In this document: positions 7,051-15,663 of the stretch, piece after piece
Layout of the letters: each line of letters starts with the position of its first letter
Position numbering within the stretch: position 1 is the stretch's first letter
Source: JAVBLG01 sp031553655
GTDB taxonomy: Bacteria > Desulfobacterota > Desulfovibrionia > Desulfovibrionales > Desulfovibrionaceae
DNA: 42,011 bases
Direction: 5' to 3'
Assembly: GCA_031553655.1 (NCBI GenBank)
Contig: JAVBLG010000024.1
Span: 1-42,011 of the forward strand
Notes under the pieces: model-generated
The model's database searches: none
Seen by the model: only the letters and a program-made list of their open reading frames with translations
Told to the model about the DNA's origin: nothing
Made by a program: the position numbers and the translations under genes

Positions 7051-10000
7051 AATTTGCCAGGTAAGTGCTGATAACCTCAATGAGCCTGTCGTGCTCCAAC
7101 GGTTTGGCCATGTGCGCGTTCATGCCCGAAGCCAGGGCCTTGTCCACATCCTCTTTAAAGGCGTTGGCGGTCATGGCAATGATGGGCACAGAGGCGTCGG
7201 CGCGGCGCAGAGAACGTATTGCCGAGGTGGCTTCATAGCCGTTCATGCGCGGCATCTGCACGTCCATGAGAATCAAATCGTAAAAGCCTTCCGGCGAGTT
7301 GCGGAATTGCTCCAGAGCGTCTTCGCCGTCAATGGCCTCTTCCACTACAAACCCGCTGTCATTAAGTATTTCCAAAACTATAATTCTGTTTATGTCAACG
7401 TCGTCCACCAGCAAAATTCGTTTGCCCGCCAGTGAAACGCCATTTTCAGGCCGTTTCTGAGTCTGGTTTTCCTCGGCCGCAAAATCCAGCCTTATGGAAA
7501 AATAGAACTCGCTTCCTTCATTTTCAATACTTTTTACAATTATTTTTCCACCGAAAAGATTGACTATTTTCTGGCTTATGGACAACCCCAGCCCTGTTCC
7601 GCTAAATTTGCGCCCGTTAAGCTGCTCAAAAGGCTTAAATAGTTTCTCCTGATGCTCGCGGTTCATTCCTATTCCGGTATCGCGCACGGAAAATCTGAAA
7701 AACCCGCTTTCGACATCAATTTTTTCACATGAAACATCAAAGAATACTTTGCCGCAATCGGGGGTAAATTTCACGGCATTGCCCAAAAGGTTAATAAGCA
7801 CTTGGCGCAGCAACAGGGGGTCGCCGTAAACGGAACCTTGCTTCACCTTTAAATTGATGATGAATTCGATATTTTTTTCCTGACAGCGCGGCCTGATAAT
7901 TGAGGCCACGTTTTCCACCAGGCGAGGCAAATCGAAGCGCTCGCGGGAAACAGTAATTTTTCCGGCTTCGATCTTGGAAATGTCCAGTATATCATTAAGC
8001 AGACCCATCAAGTGCTGCGAAGAATTTTCAAGCTGGGTCAATTTGCTCTTTATCTCCGCCGGATCAGCCCTACCATCCTCAAGTCTGCGCCTGACTATGC
8101 CTGTTATGCCGATAATGGCGTTCATCGGAGTGCGTATTTCGTGGCTCATGCGAGCCAGAAATTCGCTTTTAGACTCATTGGCTCTGTTCGCTTCAAGAAC
8201 GGCTTTTTCCAGATCTTTCCTGGCTTTTTTCAGATTGTTCTGCTCGTATATGAGCATGGTAACTTCACTGGCGGTAATAATGTAGCCGATTAGCCGTCCG
8301 TGTTTATCCGTGAGAAACGTGGCCGAGCCTTTATAATATTTATCCTGCTCCGGAACATAAATGGCTTCAGCCTCTCTGTCTTCAAGCATGGCAGTAATGG
8401 GGCAGGAACGGGGATCATTAGTGAGCAGGCTGTGATCTTCGTATTTGGCCCCAATTACCTCGGGTAGAGTTTTTTTGAATATTTTAAGCGTGGCTTCATT
8501 GGCATATATAATCTTGTGGTGGATATCTATAATCACCATGGTATCGCGCACGCTTGCTTCCAGATTGTCGGCCATGTCGTCAAAAGAGTCGGCCAGAACC
8601 CCCATTTCATCCTTGATTGGGGCATTGAAGCGAAAATGGCGCTCACCGGCGCAAAAGCGTGAAATGCCGTTGATCATGTACCTGATTTTTCCGGTAAAGG
8701 CCGAAGCCATCCATATGGCGATTAAAATGACCAGAACGGCCATTACGCTTGTTGAGCCGGCAAGGCTGACCGCTGTGTCAAAAAGATTGCGATCTATGGC
8801 CTGCTGCGCCGCCTTGGCTATGCCGTGCATCATGGCGTCGCTGTTCAGGAAAAGAGCGTCGAGCTTCTTTTTGGTTTCAGTGGCCTGAAGGTGGAAATCT
8901 TCGACTTCGGCCCCTATGGTGACAAAACCGAAGCCGCGCGCCGACGCTCCGTATTGTCCCGTGTAATAGGGAATGGCTGCGGCCGTAGTCAACTTTTTCA
9001 ACCCGCTCCATAAAATTACAAAGGAGCCCGATCCTCCGTCCTCGGTGAGGTCAAACCAGCCGGTGCATTGCGGAGCGAAATTCAGATAGCGGCAATCAAG
9101 ACCCACAAGGCCGGACCTTGTCAGATTCGGGGCCGGTTTTCTCTTTACAGATTGCGCCACAAATGTGGGCACACTCTTTATGAAATCAACATAAGGCAGA
9201 CCGCTGGCCTGCCATTCATCATAAATGCGATCTTCCAGCCAGGGAATTTCCGGATCACCAGTTTGCGGATTGTAGCCCGCAATAGAAAAATGGCGCGGGT
9301 GTACAATACTGCGGCCCTTGTGATCCCATATGAAAGCATAATTTCCGTCCCCGGCATCAGGGATTTCAGTATAGCGTTCCGCAGTGGGTCTTATGTGATC
9401 GGTGAATTCCATCAAATGGTCATGATCAAGGGCCAAGGTGACAAAGCCGATTATCTCACCGTTTTCCGTTACCGGGGCGGCCCAGCGCACAATGCCTTTG
9501 AAGCGCTTGCCCAAAGGATTTTCATAACCGGCATAGGCTGATTCTTCCGGACGGAATTTCTCCCCGGCTTTAGCCGCCGATTCCGGCGTATAAATTCCTA
9601 TTACCTTTGAAGGAACATAAGCTCCTATTACCTCGGAAACATAAATTTCACCCGGTTTCAGTTTTTTTAATTCGGAAAAATATGTTTCCGCGCGGCAATA
9701 AGTATTGCGTCGGTCGGAAACATCCTTCAGCTCCGAATTCATTCGCGAAGAGGAAACTTGTTTTATTATTTCCTGTCCGCTGGTATCCAGAAAGGTCATT
9801 TCCAGATATTGGGGCTTTTTTTCGCGTTCATAAAATTCCGGAGGAAAGTAATTGAAGCTTTGCTCGTTTTCCTTGAGTGAGGAAGAACGTTTAGGTAGAC
9901 TTTCCGAACGTTTACCGGAAAACCACATTTTTTTGTCCGGAGACAGTAAAAAATCGCCTGTTTTTACAACAAGTCGGTCTTTTGTTTTGATAAAATTTTG

Positions 10001-10390
10001 ATAGGTGGAGGGATCAGGCTTTATGGAGGCGGCAAAAAGTATGTCGCTGTCGCATGAATATAAAAAATCGGCCACCCGACGGGCTATGCCAGTGGTAAGT
10101 CTTTCTATGTCTTCGGTGGCGCGGTCATCAAGAGCCTGGGTGGCGTCAGAAACGGCTATTTCACCGGTTTGACGAAGAGATTCGTGGGATTTCTGGCTTA
10201 GTTGCCCGGTATGGTCGAGCATGTCTTCGCCTAAATGCAAAGCCTGATTCCAGGCCAGCAGAGCCAGAAGGACAAGCGGAACTACTTTTATAATGATAAA
10301 AAGCAAGATCAGCTTGGCTTTCATTCCAAGACCAAGACGAGACATCAGGTGGTCTACAAAAACAAGAGGCTGACCTAATTTCAGTTCCAT
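7049..10390 (-). CDS. Hybrid sensor histidine kinase/response regulator with periplasmic Cache region
   Basis: Membrane kinase that probably senses a periplasmic small molecule and passes phosphate within itself and to a partner. A membrane helix lies at about 25-48. A periplasmic region of about 490 residues resembling double-Cache sensors follows (it includes YAFIWDHKGRSIVHPRHFS). The second helix is at about 547-567, then HAMP (567-617) and PAS (about 612-720). HisKA has the phospho-accepting His in MSHEIRTP (about His750). HATPase_c shows the N-box NLLGNAVKF (about 868-875), DTGIG (904-908) and GTGLGL (931-936). A receiver domain has DD (996-997), phospho-Asp 1043 in LMDVQMP and Lys 1096. 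No HPt domain is present, so a separate phosphotransfer protein is expected. Its stop codon lies inside repeat copy 1. A downstream start at the MSRLGLGMKAK Met is possible. Confidence 0.93.
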   Translation of the reverse strand: MELKLGQPLVFVDHLMSRLGLGMKAKLILLFIIIKVVPLVLLALLAWNQALHLGEDMLDHTGQLSQKSHESLRQTGEIAVSDATQALDDRATEDIERLTTGIARRVADFLYSCDSDILFAASIKPDPSTYQNFIKTKDRLVVKTGDFLLSPDKKMWFSGKRSESLPKRSSSLKENEQSFNYFPPEFYEREKKPQYLEMTFLDTSGQEIIKQVSSSRMNSELKDVSDRRNTYCRAETYFSELKKLKPGEIYVSEVIGAYVPSKVIGIYTPESAAKAGEKFRPEESAYAGYENPLGKRFKGIVRWAAPVTENGEIIGFVTLALDHDHLMEFTDHIRPTAERYTEIPDAGDGNYAFIWDHKGRSIVHPRHFSIAGYNPQTGDPEIPWLEDRIYDEWQASGLPYVDFIKSVPTFVAQSVKRKPAPNLTRSGLVGLDCRYLNFAPQCTGWFDLTEDGGSGSFVILWSGLKKLTTAAAIPYYTGQYGASARGFGFVTIGAEVEDFHLQATETKKKLDALFLNSDAMMHGIAKAAQQAIDRNLFDTAVSLAGSTSVMAVLVILIAIWMASAFTGKIRYMINGISRFCAGERHFRFNAPIKDEMGVLADSFDDMADNLEASVRDTMVIIDIHHKIIYANEATLKIFKKTLPEVIGAKYEDHSLLTNDPRSCPITAMLEDREAEAIYVPEQDKYYKGSATFLTDKHGRLIGYIITASEVTMLIYEQNNLKKARKDLEKAVLEANRANESKSEFLARMSHEIRTPMNAIIGITGIVRRRLEDGRADPAEIKSKLTQLENSSQHLMGLLNDILDISKIEAGKITVSRERFDLPRLVENVASIIRPRCQEKNIEFIINLKVKQGSVYGDPLLLRQVLINLLGNAVKFTPDCGKVFFDVSCEKIDVESGFFRFSVRDTGIGMNREHQEKLFKPFEQLNGRKFSGTGLGLSISQKIVNLFGGKIIVKSIENEGSEFYFSIRLDFAAEENQTQKRPENGVSLAGKRILLVDDVDINRIIVLEILNDSGFVVEEAIDGEDALEQFRNSPEGFYDLILMDVQMPRMNGYEATSAIRSLRRADASVPIIAMTANAFKEDVDKALASGMNAHMAKPLEHDRLIEVISTYLAN

Positions 10391-10546
10391 ACCTTCATTA
10401 CAGACTTTTTGCTAAAAAAGGCCCTGGTGCGGCTGTGGTTGAAAAGGAAGCGCAGCGTATAGGCTAATAAGTTATACTCATGCAAATATTATGTTCTTCG
10501 AAACAACTATTTACCTCCTAAACCATTCCGTATGGTTTTGTAAATA

Positions 10547-10741
10547 TTATTTTTTAAGTACAACAAATGTTATAAGCAATTGTCCGGAGAAAAGCACGAA
10601 ATCTCTGTCGTACGCCGCATAATAAAGTACTGAAGCCGCCCCGCAGATCATGATGATACGCGCGACGGCCTCAGCTTTTATGGTAAGCGGGACAGCGAGA
10701 AGTTGGACAACAACCCCCGCCGCCAGGAGTTCAAAATTCAC
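10547..10741 (-). CDS. Small membrane protein, possibly LAB_N-like (lipid A biosynthesis N-terminal type)
   Basis: A 64-residue ORF with two hydrophobic segments. It ends in YYAAYDRDFVLFSGQLLITFVVLKK. The arrangement of an aromatic/basic-Asp patch followed by hydrophobic-GQLL recalls the LAB_N domain, whose members commonly carry a similar patch before a GQ motif. I chose the GTG at 10741, 19 bases after the dehydrogenase stop; an upstream TTG at 10783 would overlap that gene and add 14 residues. No convincing ribosome-binding site is visible for either. The Trp-rich part usual in LAB_N proteins is missing, so this may be a divergent or decayed copy. The 156 bp downstream to the kinase gene hold only a weak 7-bp hairpin near 10522-10540. 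Confidence 0.4.
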   Translation of the reverse strand: MNFELLAAGVVVQLLAVPLTIKAEAVARIIMICGAASVLYYAAYDRDFVLFSGQLLITFVVLKK

Positions 10742-10760
10742 AAAAATAAAGCACGGGCAG

Positions 10761-11840
10761 TTATAGTTGCTGCAGAGCGGCAACTATAGCGTCCCCAACC
10801 TGGCTGGTGCTGGAATTGCCGCCCATGTCGCCGGTGAGGCATCTGCCGCCGCCAAGCACCTTTTTAACCGCCTTCAACAGAGCGTCGGCAGCTTCGTCTT
10901 CGCCAAGATGCTCAAGCATCATGCGCATGGATTCAATGGACGCTATGGGGTTGGCCATGCCTTTGCCGGCCAGGGCCAGAGCCGAGCCGTGAATGGGCTC
11001 AAACATTGACGGGAAACGATTTTCCGGATCAATATTGCCGCCGGCGGCCACGCCTATGCCACCCTGCAGAACAGAACCGAGGTCGGTAATAATGTCGCCG
11101 AACAGGTTTGAAGCTACAATAACGTCGAATTGTCCGGGGTTGTTGAGCATGATCATGGTCAGGGCGTCAACCAGCAAATAGTCGTTTTCAATGTCGGGAT
11201 ATTGGGCGGCCACTTCCTTGAAAATTTTATCCCAGTATACCATGGAATAATTCAAGGCGTTGGATTTGGTGCAGTTGGTCACCTTGCCGCGAAAACCGGC
11301 TTTTTTACGTTTGCGGGCCAGCTCAAAAGCATAGCGACAAACGCGCTCGCAGCCTTTGCGGCTGAAAACAGCCACTTGCGAAGCAAAGCCAGTGGGATCG
11401 TCCGGAGAATGGAAACCGCCGATGCGGCTGTATTCGCCTTCGGTATTTTCGCGTACCACAACCATGTTTACGGTTTCGGGGGTGCAGGTGGTAACCGGAG
11501 TTTTTACGCCGGGGTGCAGCACTATGGGGCGCAGGTTAACATATTGGTCAAAGCCCTTGCGGATGTGCAGAAGCAGTGTGAGGGATATGTGATCCGGAAC
11601 TTTGGCCGGATCGCCAACCGAACCCAGGAATACGGCATCGTAGCCCTGGAGTATTTCCAGGGTGTTTTCGGGCATCATTCTGCCGTTGGCGATATAGTAA
11701 TCGCAATTCCAAGGCAGAGTGTCTCCGCTGACGGTAAAGTTGAATTTGGCCGCACATGCCTGCAGAACTTTGTGTGCTTCCGTGGCCACTTCAGGGCCTA
11801 CTCCGTCGCCTGGTATATAAGCGATATTATAATGAGCCAT
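10761..11840 (-). CDS. Isocitrate/isopropylmalate dehydrogenase family protein, tartrate dehydrogenase-like
   Basis: NAD-dependent beta-decarboxylating dehydrogenase acting on a 2-hydroxyacid such as tartrate, malate or 3-isopropylmalate. The 359 residues cover the whole fold: IPGDGVGPEV at the N-terminus, FDQYVNLRPI, the substrate loop RENTEGEYSRIGG, a Lys-Asn-type segment (TKSNALNYSMVYWD), the metal-binding DALTMIMLNNPGQFDVIVASNLFGDIITD region, and EPIHGSALALAGKGMANPIA. RENTEGEYS and the FDQYVNLRP form fit tartrate dehydrogenase (TtuC-like) at least as well as LeuB. No leuCD or leuA lies next to it, which argues against a leucine operon. The ATG at 11840 has a strong AGGAGTG site. Substrate specificity cannot be settled from sequence reading alone. 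Confidence 0.85.
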   Translation of the reverse strand: MAHYNIAYIPGDGVGPEVATEAHKVLQACAAKFNFTVSGDTLPWNCDYYIANGRMMPENTLEILQGYDAVFLGSVGDPAKVPDHISLTLLLHIRKGFDQYVNLRPIVLHPGVKTPVTTCTPETVNMVVVRENTEGEYSRIGGFHSPDDPTGFASQVAVFSRKGCERVCRYAFELARKRKKAGFRGKVTNCTKSNALNYSMVYWDKIFKEVAAQYPDIENDYLLVDALTMIMLNNPGQFDVIVASNLFGDIITDLGSVLQGGIGVAAGGNIDPENRFPSMFEPIHGSALALAGKGMANPIASIESMRMMLEHLGEDEAADALLKAVKKVLGGGRCLTGDMGGNSSTSQVGDAIVAALQQL

Positions 11841-11875
11841 TTTCCACTCCTGTATTTTTTTCTGGAGCATGCCTT

Positions 11876-11932
11876 AAAATCTGAAAGTGGGCAAGAGAAT
11901 GGATTTACCACTCTCGCCCACTTTCAGATTTT
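11876..11932 (-). terminator. Strong stem-loop terminator after the chemoreceptor gene
   Basis: Arms 11876-11897 and 11911-11932 pair over 22 bp with one mismatch (a G-U wobble in the minus-strand RNA), around a 13-base loop. On the minus strand the second arm ends AGATTTT. It starts 46 bases after the chemoreceptor stop and lies 35 bases before the dehydrogenase start, so it separates the two transcription units. Confidence 0.75.
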
Positions 11933-11978
11933 ATCCATTGCCGTCGGTTTTAAGGTAACGGCAGTCGTAAGTTTAATT

Positions 11979-14036
11979 TCAGCTCTTCTTCATTTTCTCT
12001 ACCAGATTTTTCAACACAGCGGCCTGCTTGGCTAAATCGGAAACAGCCTGGCTGGCCAGCTCCATACTTTGAGCGGTTGAGGTGGATATGTCCGACACTT
12101 CCATAACCGAGCGGGTTACGCTTTCGCTGGTTGATGATTGTTGTTCCACACTTTGGGCGATATTTTGCACCTGTCTGGTGGTTTCATCCACCAACTTTAC
12201 TATGTCGCGCAAAGTTTCGCCGCTTTTATTGGCTAATTCGGTGGCATTTCCGATCATGATTGAAGTTTGTTCCACCGTTTCCACATTTTTTCTGGTGCTC
12301 TGCTGTATCTCGCGGATTGCGTCGCCGACCTGGGTTGTGGAGCCGACGGTTTTTTCGGCTAGTTTGCGCACTTCATCGGCCACCACGGCAAAGCCGCGAC
12401 CGGCATCACCGGCTCTGGCCGCTTCAATGGCCGCGTTCAAGGCCAGAAGATTGGTTTGATCGGCTATATCGGAAATAACTCCCATAATCTGACTGATGGC
12501 TTCGGCCTGTTTGCCAAGGGTTTCCATATCGATCTTCAGTGCTTGCGATTGAGACTGCACCTTTCCTATACCTTCAACCACGCGATCAACTATGCTCGAG
12601 CCTTCTTCGGCCTTTTCCCTGGTGCGTGACGAAACTTCCGAGGCCGACGAAGCGTTGCGCGACACATTCAGAACAGAGTCGTTCATCATTTCCATAGAAT
12701 TGCTTGTGGAAGACATTTTTCTGGCCTGCTCGTGGGTTCCATAGTCGGCCTGCTTGATTCTGGCGGACAGTTCGTCCGAAGCCGAAGAAACGATTTCCAC
12801 AGACTCAAGCAATTGCTCAGCGGCGGAGAGCATGCCTTCGCGTCTGGCCTTTTCCGCTTCGGCTCTGGCCGCATGGGCTTCCTGTACGGCAGCCTCTGCC
12901 TGACGGGTGGCCTTTTCCGATTCCTGAGTTTTGTTGTTGGCGATCTGCAAAGTGTTTTTCAAATTGTTGACCATAACCTGCAAAGCTTTTGCCAGAGCGC
13001 CTATTTCATCGTGTCTGTCCAGCTTCAGCTCGTGTTCCAGCTCGCCCGCGGCCACAGCTTCGGCAAATTCCACTCCCTTGGCCAAAGCATGCACTATGCC
13101 GCGCACAATCACAAAAACGATGAAGGCTATGACCACAATAAGGGCCACGGTAACAGCCACGGTTATATTGCGGATGGAAGCTACCGGAGACAGCAGATCC
13201 TGGACTTCCATGGGCACCGCTATTGTCCAGCCGGCTGTCTTGCTGTAAGCAAAAGCCGTTTGCGTGGCCTTGCCGTCAAGCTCATAGCTGATTACGCCCT
13301 GTTTTTGTTGCAGCATCTGCCTGGTAAAATTCTGCCTGGAAAGATCCTGCTTGAGAATATTTTCGGTTTTGGGATGCAGCACAACTATGCCGGACTGGCT
13401 CATGGCAAAGGCATAGCCGGTTTGCCCGCGCTTGATCTCGCTGATTATTTTCAGGCATTCCTTGAGCAGATTGATTCTGGCCACCAGAATGCCCACGGGC
13501 TTGTTGGTTTTTTTGTCCACAATAGGGTCAGTAATGTAAAATCCGGGCGTGCCGGTGGAGCGGCTGACTGTGGGCTGGCTGACATAAAGATCGTTTTTGG
13601 CCACGCCTTCGCGGAAAAATGCGGAATCTCCGTAGTTAAAGGACATATTTTTTTCGTCGGTGGAAGTAACCACCCTGCCCTGCATGTCCACAATGGACAC
13701 GGCTTCAAAAACATTGTTGGATCTTTCCTTCAGGGCCACGATCTGCTGTTTGCCCAGGGAGATCAGGCTTTTAACCTTGTCTTCCGCCGTTCCGGCCGGA
13801 ATGGTGAGCGTGTTGAGAATGCGCGCGCCTTCCGATTGGAGGTGCACCGAAGTTTTCATGCCTTCGATCATGGCGTCCAGTTCTCCGGCCACCCCGGTGG
13901 CGTCCGCAAGTTGGGTGCTTTCAGCAGAGTGGATAAGCATGTTCCTGGCTTGCGTATATATGAGCAGAGATGCCGCGGCCATGCCCACGATCACCGTGCC
14001 CAGTATATAAAGCAGCATTTTTGAAGCTAGGTTCAT
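11979..14036 (-). CDS. Methyl-accepting chemotaxis protein with Cache sensor
   Basis: Transmembrane chemoreceptor that controls CheA and so flagellar rotation. It has a membrane helix (about 7-28), a periplasmic dCache_1-type region (about 30-285, with FYITDPIVDKKTNKPVGILVARI and TGYAFAMSQSGIVVLHP), a second helix (about 290-312), HAMP (about 312-365), and a long coiled-coil signalling domain (about 400-680). Its hairpin tip is IADQTNLLALNAAIEAARAGD followed by GRGFAVVADEVRKLAEK. No C-terminal CheR-binding pentapeptide is present. The ATG at 14036 follows AAAGGA with good spacing; a TTG one codon earlier is less likely. It is monocistronic, with a strong terminator downstream. The ligand is unknown; Cache receptors of this kind often bind small organic acids or amino acids. 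Confidence 0.95.
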   Translation of the reverse strand: MNLASKMLLYILGTVIVGMAAASLLIYTQARNMLIHSAESTQLADATGVAGELDAMIEGMKTSVHLQSEGARILNTLTIPAGTAEDKVKSLISLGKQQIVALKERSNNVFEAVSIVDMQGRVVTSTDEKNMSFNYGDSAFFREGVAKNDLYVSQPTVSRSTGTPGFYITDPIVDKKTNKPVGILVARINLLKECLKIISEIKRGQTGYAFAMSQSGIVVLHPKTENILKQDLSRQNFTRQMLQQKQGVISYELDGKATQTAFAYSKTAGWTIAVPMEVQDLLSPVASIRNITVAVTVALIVVIAFIVFVIVRGIVHALAKGVEFAEAVAAGELEHELKLDRHDEIGALAKALQVMVNNLKNTLQIANNKTQESEKATRQAEAAVQEAHAARAEAEKARREGMLSAAEQLLESVEIVSSASDELSARIKQADYGTHEQARKMSSTSNSMEMMNDSVLNVSRNASSASEVSSRTREKAEEGSSIVDRVVEGIGKVQSQSQALKIDMETLGKQAEAISQIMGVISDIADQTNLLALNAAIEAARAGDAGRGFAVVADEVRKLAEKTVGSTTQVGDAIREIQQSTRKNVETVEQTSIMIGNATELANKSGETLRDIVKLVDETTRQVQNIAQSVEQQSSTSESVTRSVMEVSDISTSTAQSMELASQAVSDLAKQAAVLKNLVEKMKKS

Positions 14037-14143
14037 CAAAATTTCCTTTATGGTCTGAAACTTCCCCTCTCAAGGGGAAAATTTGATTGACAAAACGACA
14101 AAGTCGAGGAAATCCTTTTTGTAACCCCTTCCTTCAGAGATGG

Positions 14144-14214
14144 CAATCCGCACGGCTCCTATACGCCGCGGACAGAGCCAGTCGGCGGATGGAGCTGACT
14201 GTGGATTGAAACAT
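14144..14214 (-). repeat. Palindromic repeat family 2, copy A
   Basis: About 71 bp. Outer arms are CAATCC-GCA and TGTGGATTG and inner arms contain GGCTCC/GGAGC, around a loop, followed by AAACAT. It is homologous along its length to copy B at 14461-14529, 317 bases away in the same orientation. The ends are the most conserved part; loop and lower stem differ. It stands alone, not directly at a gene end. Confidence 0.7.
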
Positions 14215-14460
14215 AGGCTCTCCTGTTTTTTTGCTGTTTGGTAGTACTTCTTTTTTTCCGGCGTAGCCGGGAGCATCTGACCAAAGCTGAAATGCAAACT
14301 TGACTCGCGTATGTTGAACAAAACACATTATCGCATAAAGCGTAATAAACGTTTCAGCTCAAGTAATACTATAATCGTCTTGTAGGCCTGATTCTTTAGC
14401 CCTCACGAGAGTATGTTGGTAAAGATTTGTTATAAAAAGTTTAAAAAAATGGGAGAGGGG

Positions 14461-14529
14461 CAATCCACACGGCTCCTATCCGCTGGAGACGGAGTCAGTC
14501 GGCGGATGGAGCTGTGTGGATTGAAACAT
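14461..14529 (-). repeat. Palindromic repeat family 2, copy B, at the SGNH gene stop
   Basis: About 69 bp. A 10-bp perfect outer stem CAATCCACAC/GTGTGGATTG encloses inner arms GGCTCC-TA-TCCGC and GCGGA-T-GGAGC and an 18-base loop. The AAACAT end abuts the stop codon (14530-14532) of the SGNH-like gene, so in the minus-strand RNA the hairpin forms directly after translation ends. It could act as a terminator or an mRNA 3'-end stabiliser. It lacks a U-run. Confidence 0.7.
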
Positions 14530-15651
14530 TCAGCGGCCGAGCCTTATTGTAAGCTCATTGATCAGGCCGGGGTTGTCTTTAATGTATGCCCGGCGGTCTT
14601 CCTCAAGCTTTTTTCTGCTGCTTTCGAGTGAAGCCGTGGTAAGAGCCGGGGCAAAGCCTTCGGGTTTATGCGATGATATCGGGAAGAACCCGGAAAGAAT
14701 CATGCGGCTTACCAACGGGGTAAAGTGCGCCCCGTCAAAGAAGTATTCCGCCGCTATGGCCCCGCCGGAGGCGGTTACCGGATTGTAATCCATGCAATCA
14801 ATCAGCGGAATCTGATATTTTTCAGCCAGTCCGGCTATGCGCGCCTTCCATTCAAAGAACTTTTCCCCGGACCCGGCTTGAAATACGGCTTCCGTAACCA
14901 GGGCGTGCAGGGGCGAAGTATATAGATACACCTTGACGCCTTTGCTTGAGGCGTAGGCCAGCGCGGCTTCGAATTCCTTCATGTGCTTTTCAAAAGACTC
15001 AAACTTTCCGTAAAGGAAAGGAGCTTTGGCAAAGCCTACGGCATTGCGCATTATTGATTCGGTAATCTGCGACGGAGGGGTGGCCGGGGCCAGGTTGAAG
15101 CCGTTAGGCAGAGTTGTGCCCGTGCCGTTAATCACATCCGAGCTCAAAAGCGCGGTGGGCCAGGCAATTAATAGGCGCGCCACGTCTTTGGGGCGGATGT
15201 AATCACCGAGCACGCCAAAGCCGTCCGAACCCATTTCGTCCATTTCCAGATCATTGAAGCCGAAAAAGTCCAAGCCCCAGATTACACAGGAAACTCCGGC
15301 CACATCAATGGCGTGGCGGATGAAGCGCGAGCCTTCGGTGGCGCGCATTCCCGCTGTGCCGTAGTTCATGATCGGAGCGGGAGCCACACCCTCAATAATG
15401 GCCGGGTCCATGCCGTCGCGCACGCGCGAGGAACCCACGATAATTGTTTTGGGCTTAAGCCTGATCACTTGCAGCGGTTTGGCAAAGCGCGGGTCAGAGT
15501 CGGTTCCGGGTCTGAAGCGCAGGGCTGCCGGCTCCTTTTCGGCCTGAGCGTAGGTGTGCCATACTCCGAAGGGGTCAAGGCTTCTATTGGCCAGGGCGGC
15601 GAGCGCCAGCGTGAAAAGAGTGGCGCAGCAGAGAGTTATTATATAGCGCAT
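14530..15651 (-). CDS. SGNH-hydrolase-like protein, partner of MBOAT O-acetyltransferase
   Basis: A 373-residue exported or membrane-anchored protein with an N-terminal hydrophobic segment (MRYIITLCCATLFTLALAAL). It has a block-I-like GSSR motif (73-76, candidate nucleophile Ser74 or Ser75) and a C-terminal DGAHF motif (306-310) offering Asp306 and His309, the layout of SGNH/DltD/AlgJ-type esterases and acetyltransferases. It begins 12 bases after the MBOAT stop, with an AGGAGG site formed over that stop codon, so the two genes are one operon. Inferred role: moving acetyl groups, supplied across the membrane by the MBOAT partner, onto a periplasmic or surface polysaccharide. The acceptor is unknown because no glycan synthesis genes lie next to it. 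Confidence 0.8.
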   Translation of the reverse strand: MRYIITLCCATLFTLALAALANRSLDPFGVWHTYAQAEKEPAALRFRPGTDSDPRFAKPLQVIRLKPKTIIVGSSRVRDGMDPAIIEGVAPAPIMNYGTAGMRATEGSRFIRHAIDVAGVSCVIWGLDFFGFNDLEMDEMGSDGFGVLGDYIRPKDVARLLIAWPTALLSSDVINGTGTTLPNGFNLAPATPPSQITESIMRNAVGFAKAPFLYGKFESFEKHMKEFEAALAYASSKGVKVYLYTSPLHALVTEAVFQAGSGEKFFEWKARIAGLAEKYQIPLIDCMDYNPVTASGGAIAAEYFFDGAHFTPLVSRMILSGFFPISSHKPEGFAPALTTASLESSRKKLEEDRRAYIKDNPGLINELTIRLGR

Positions 15652-15663
15652 GGCCTTGTCCTC

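Larger units (their letters stand above)
14037..14529. other. 493-bp intergenic region with two related palindromes
   Basis: This gap between the chemoreceptor and the SGNH-like gene, both on the minus strand, holds no convincing gene; short frames here lack family features and run through the repeats. It contains a 7-bp hairpin (TTCCCCT/AGGGGAA, 14062-14079) in the chemoreceptor leader, palindrome A (14144-14214), an AT-rich middle that probably carries the chemoreceptor promoter, and palindrome B (14461-14529) touching the SGNH stop codon. A T-run next to a CCGGCGTAGCCGG palindrome lies near 14250-14270. Confidence 0.6.

Noticed and set aside
10523..10549. Short similarity ATGGTTTTGTWAATAT at 10534 and 22977
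   Set aside because: Only about 16 bases match, AT-rich, with no shared structure or context.
12732..14024. A 430-codon frame on the plus strand opposite the chemoreceptor gene
   Set aside because: Antisense shadow of a clearly coding chemoreceptor; low-complexity His/Gly-rich translation without recognisable domains.
14201..14214. GTGGATTGAAAC, like the 3' end of some CRISPR repeats, at 14201 and 14516
   Set aside because: There are only two copies, 317 bp apart, each the arm of a 70-bp palindrome, with no regular spacers and no cas genes.
14070..14328. Two short minus-strand frames between the chemoreceptor and SGNH genes
   Set aside because: They run through palindrome A and have no ribosome site or family similarity, so they are more likely by-products of the repeat.
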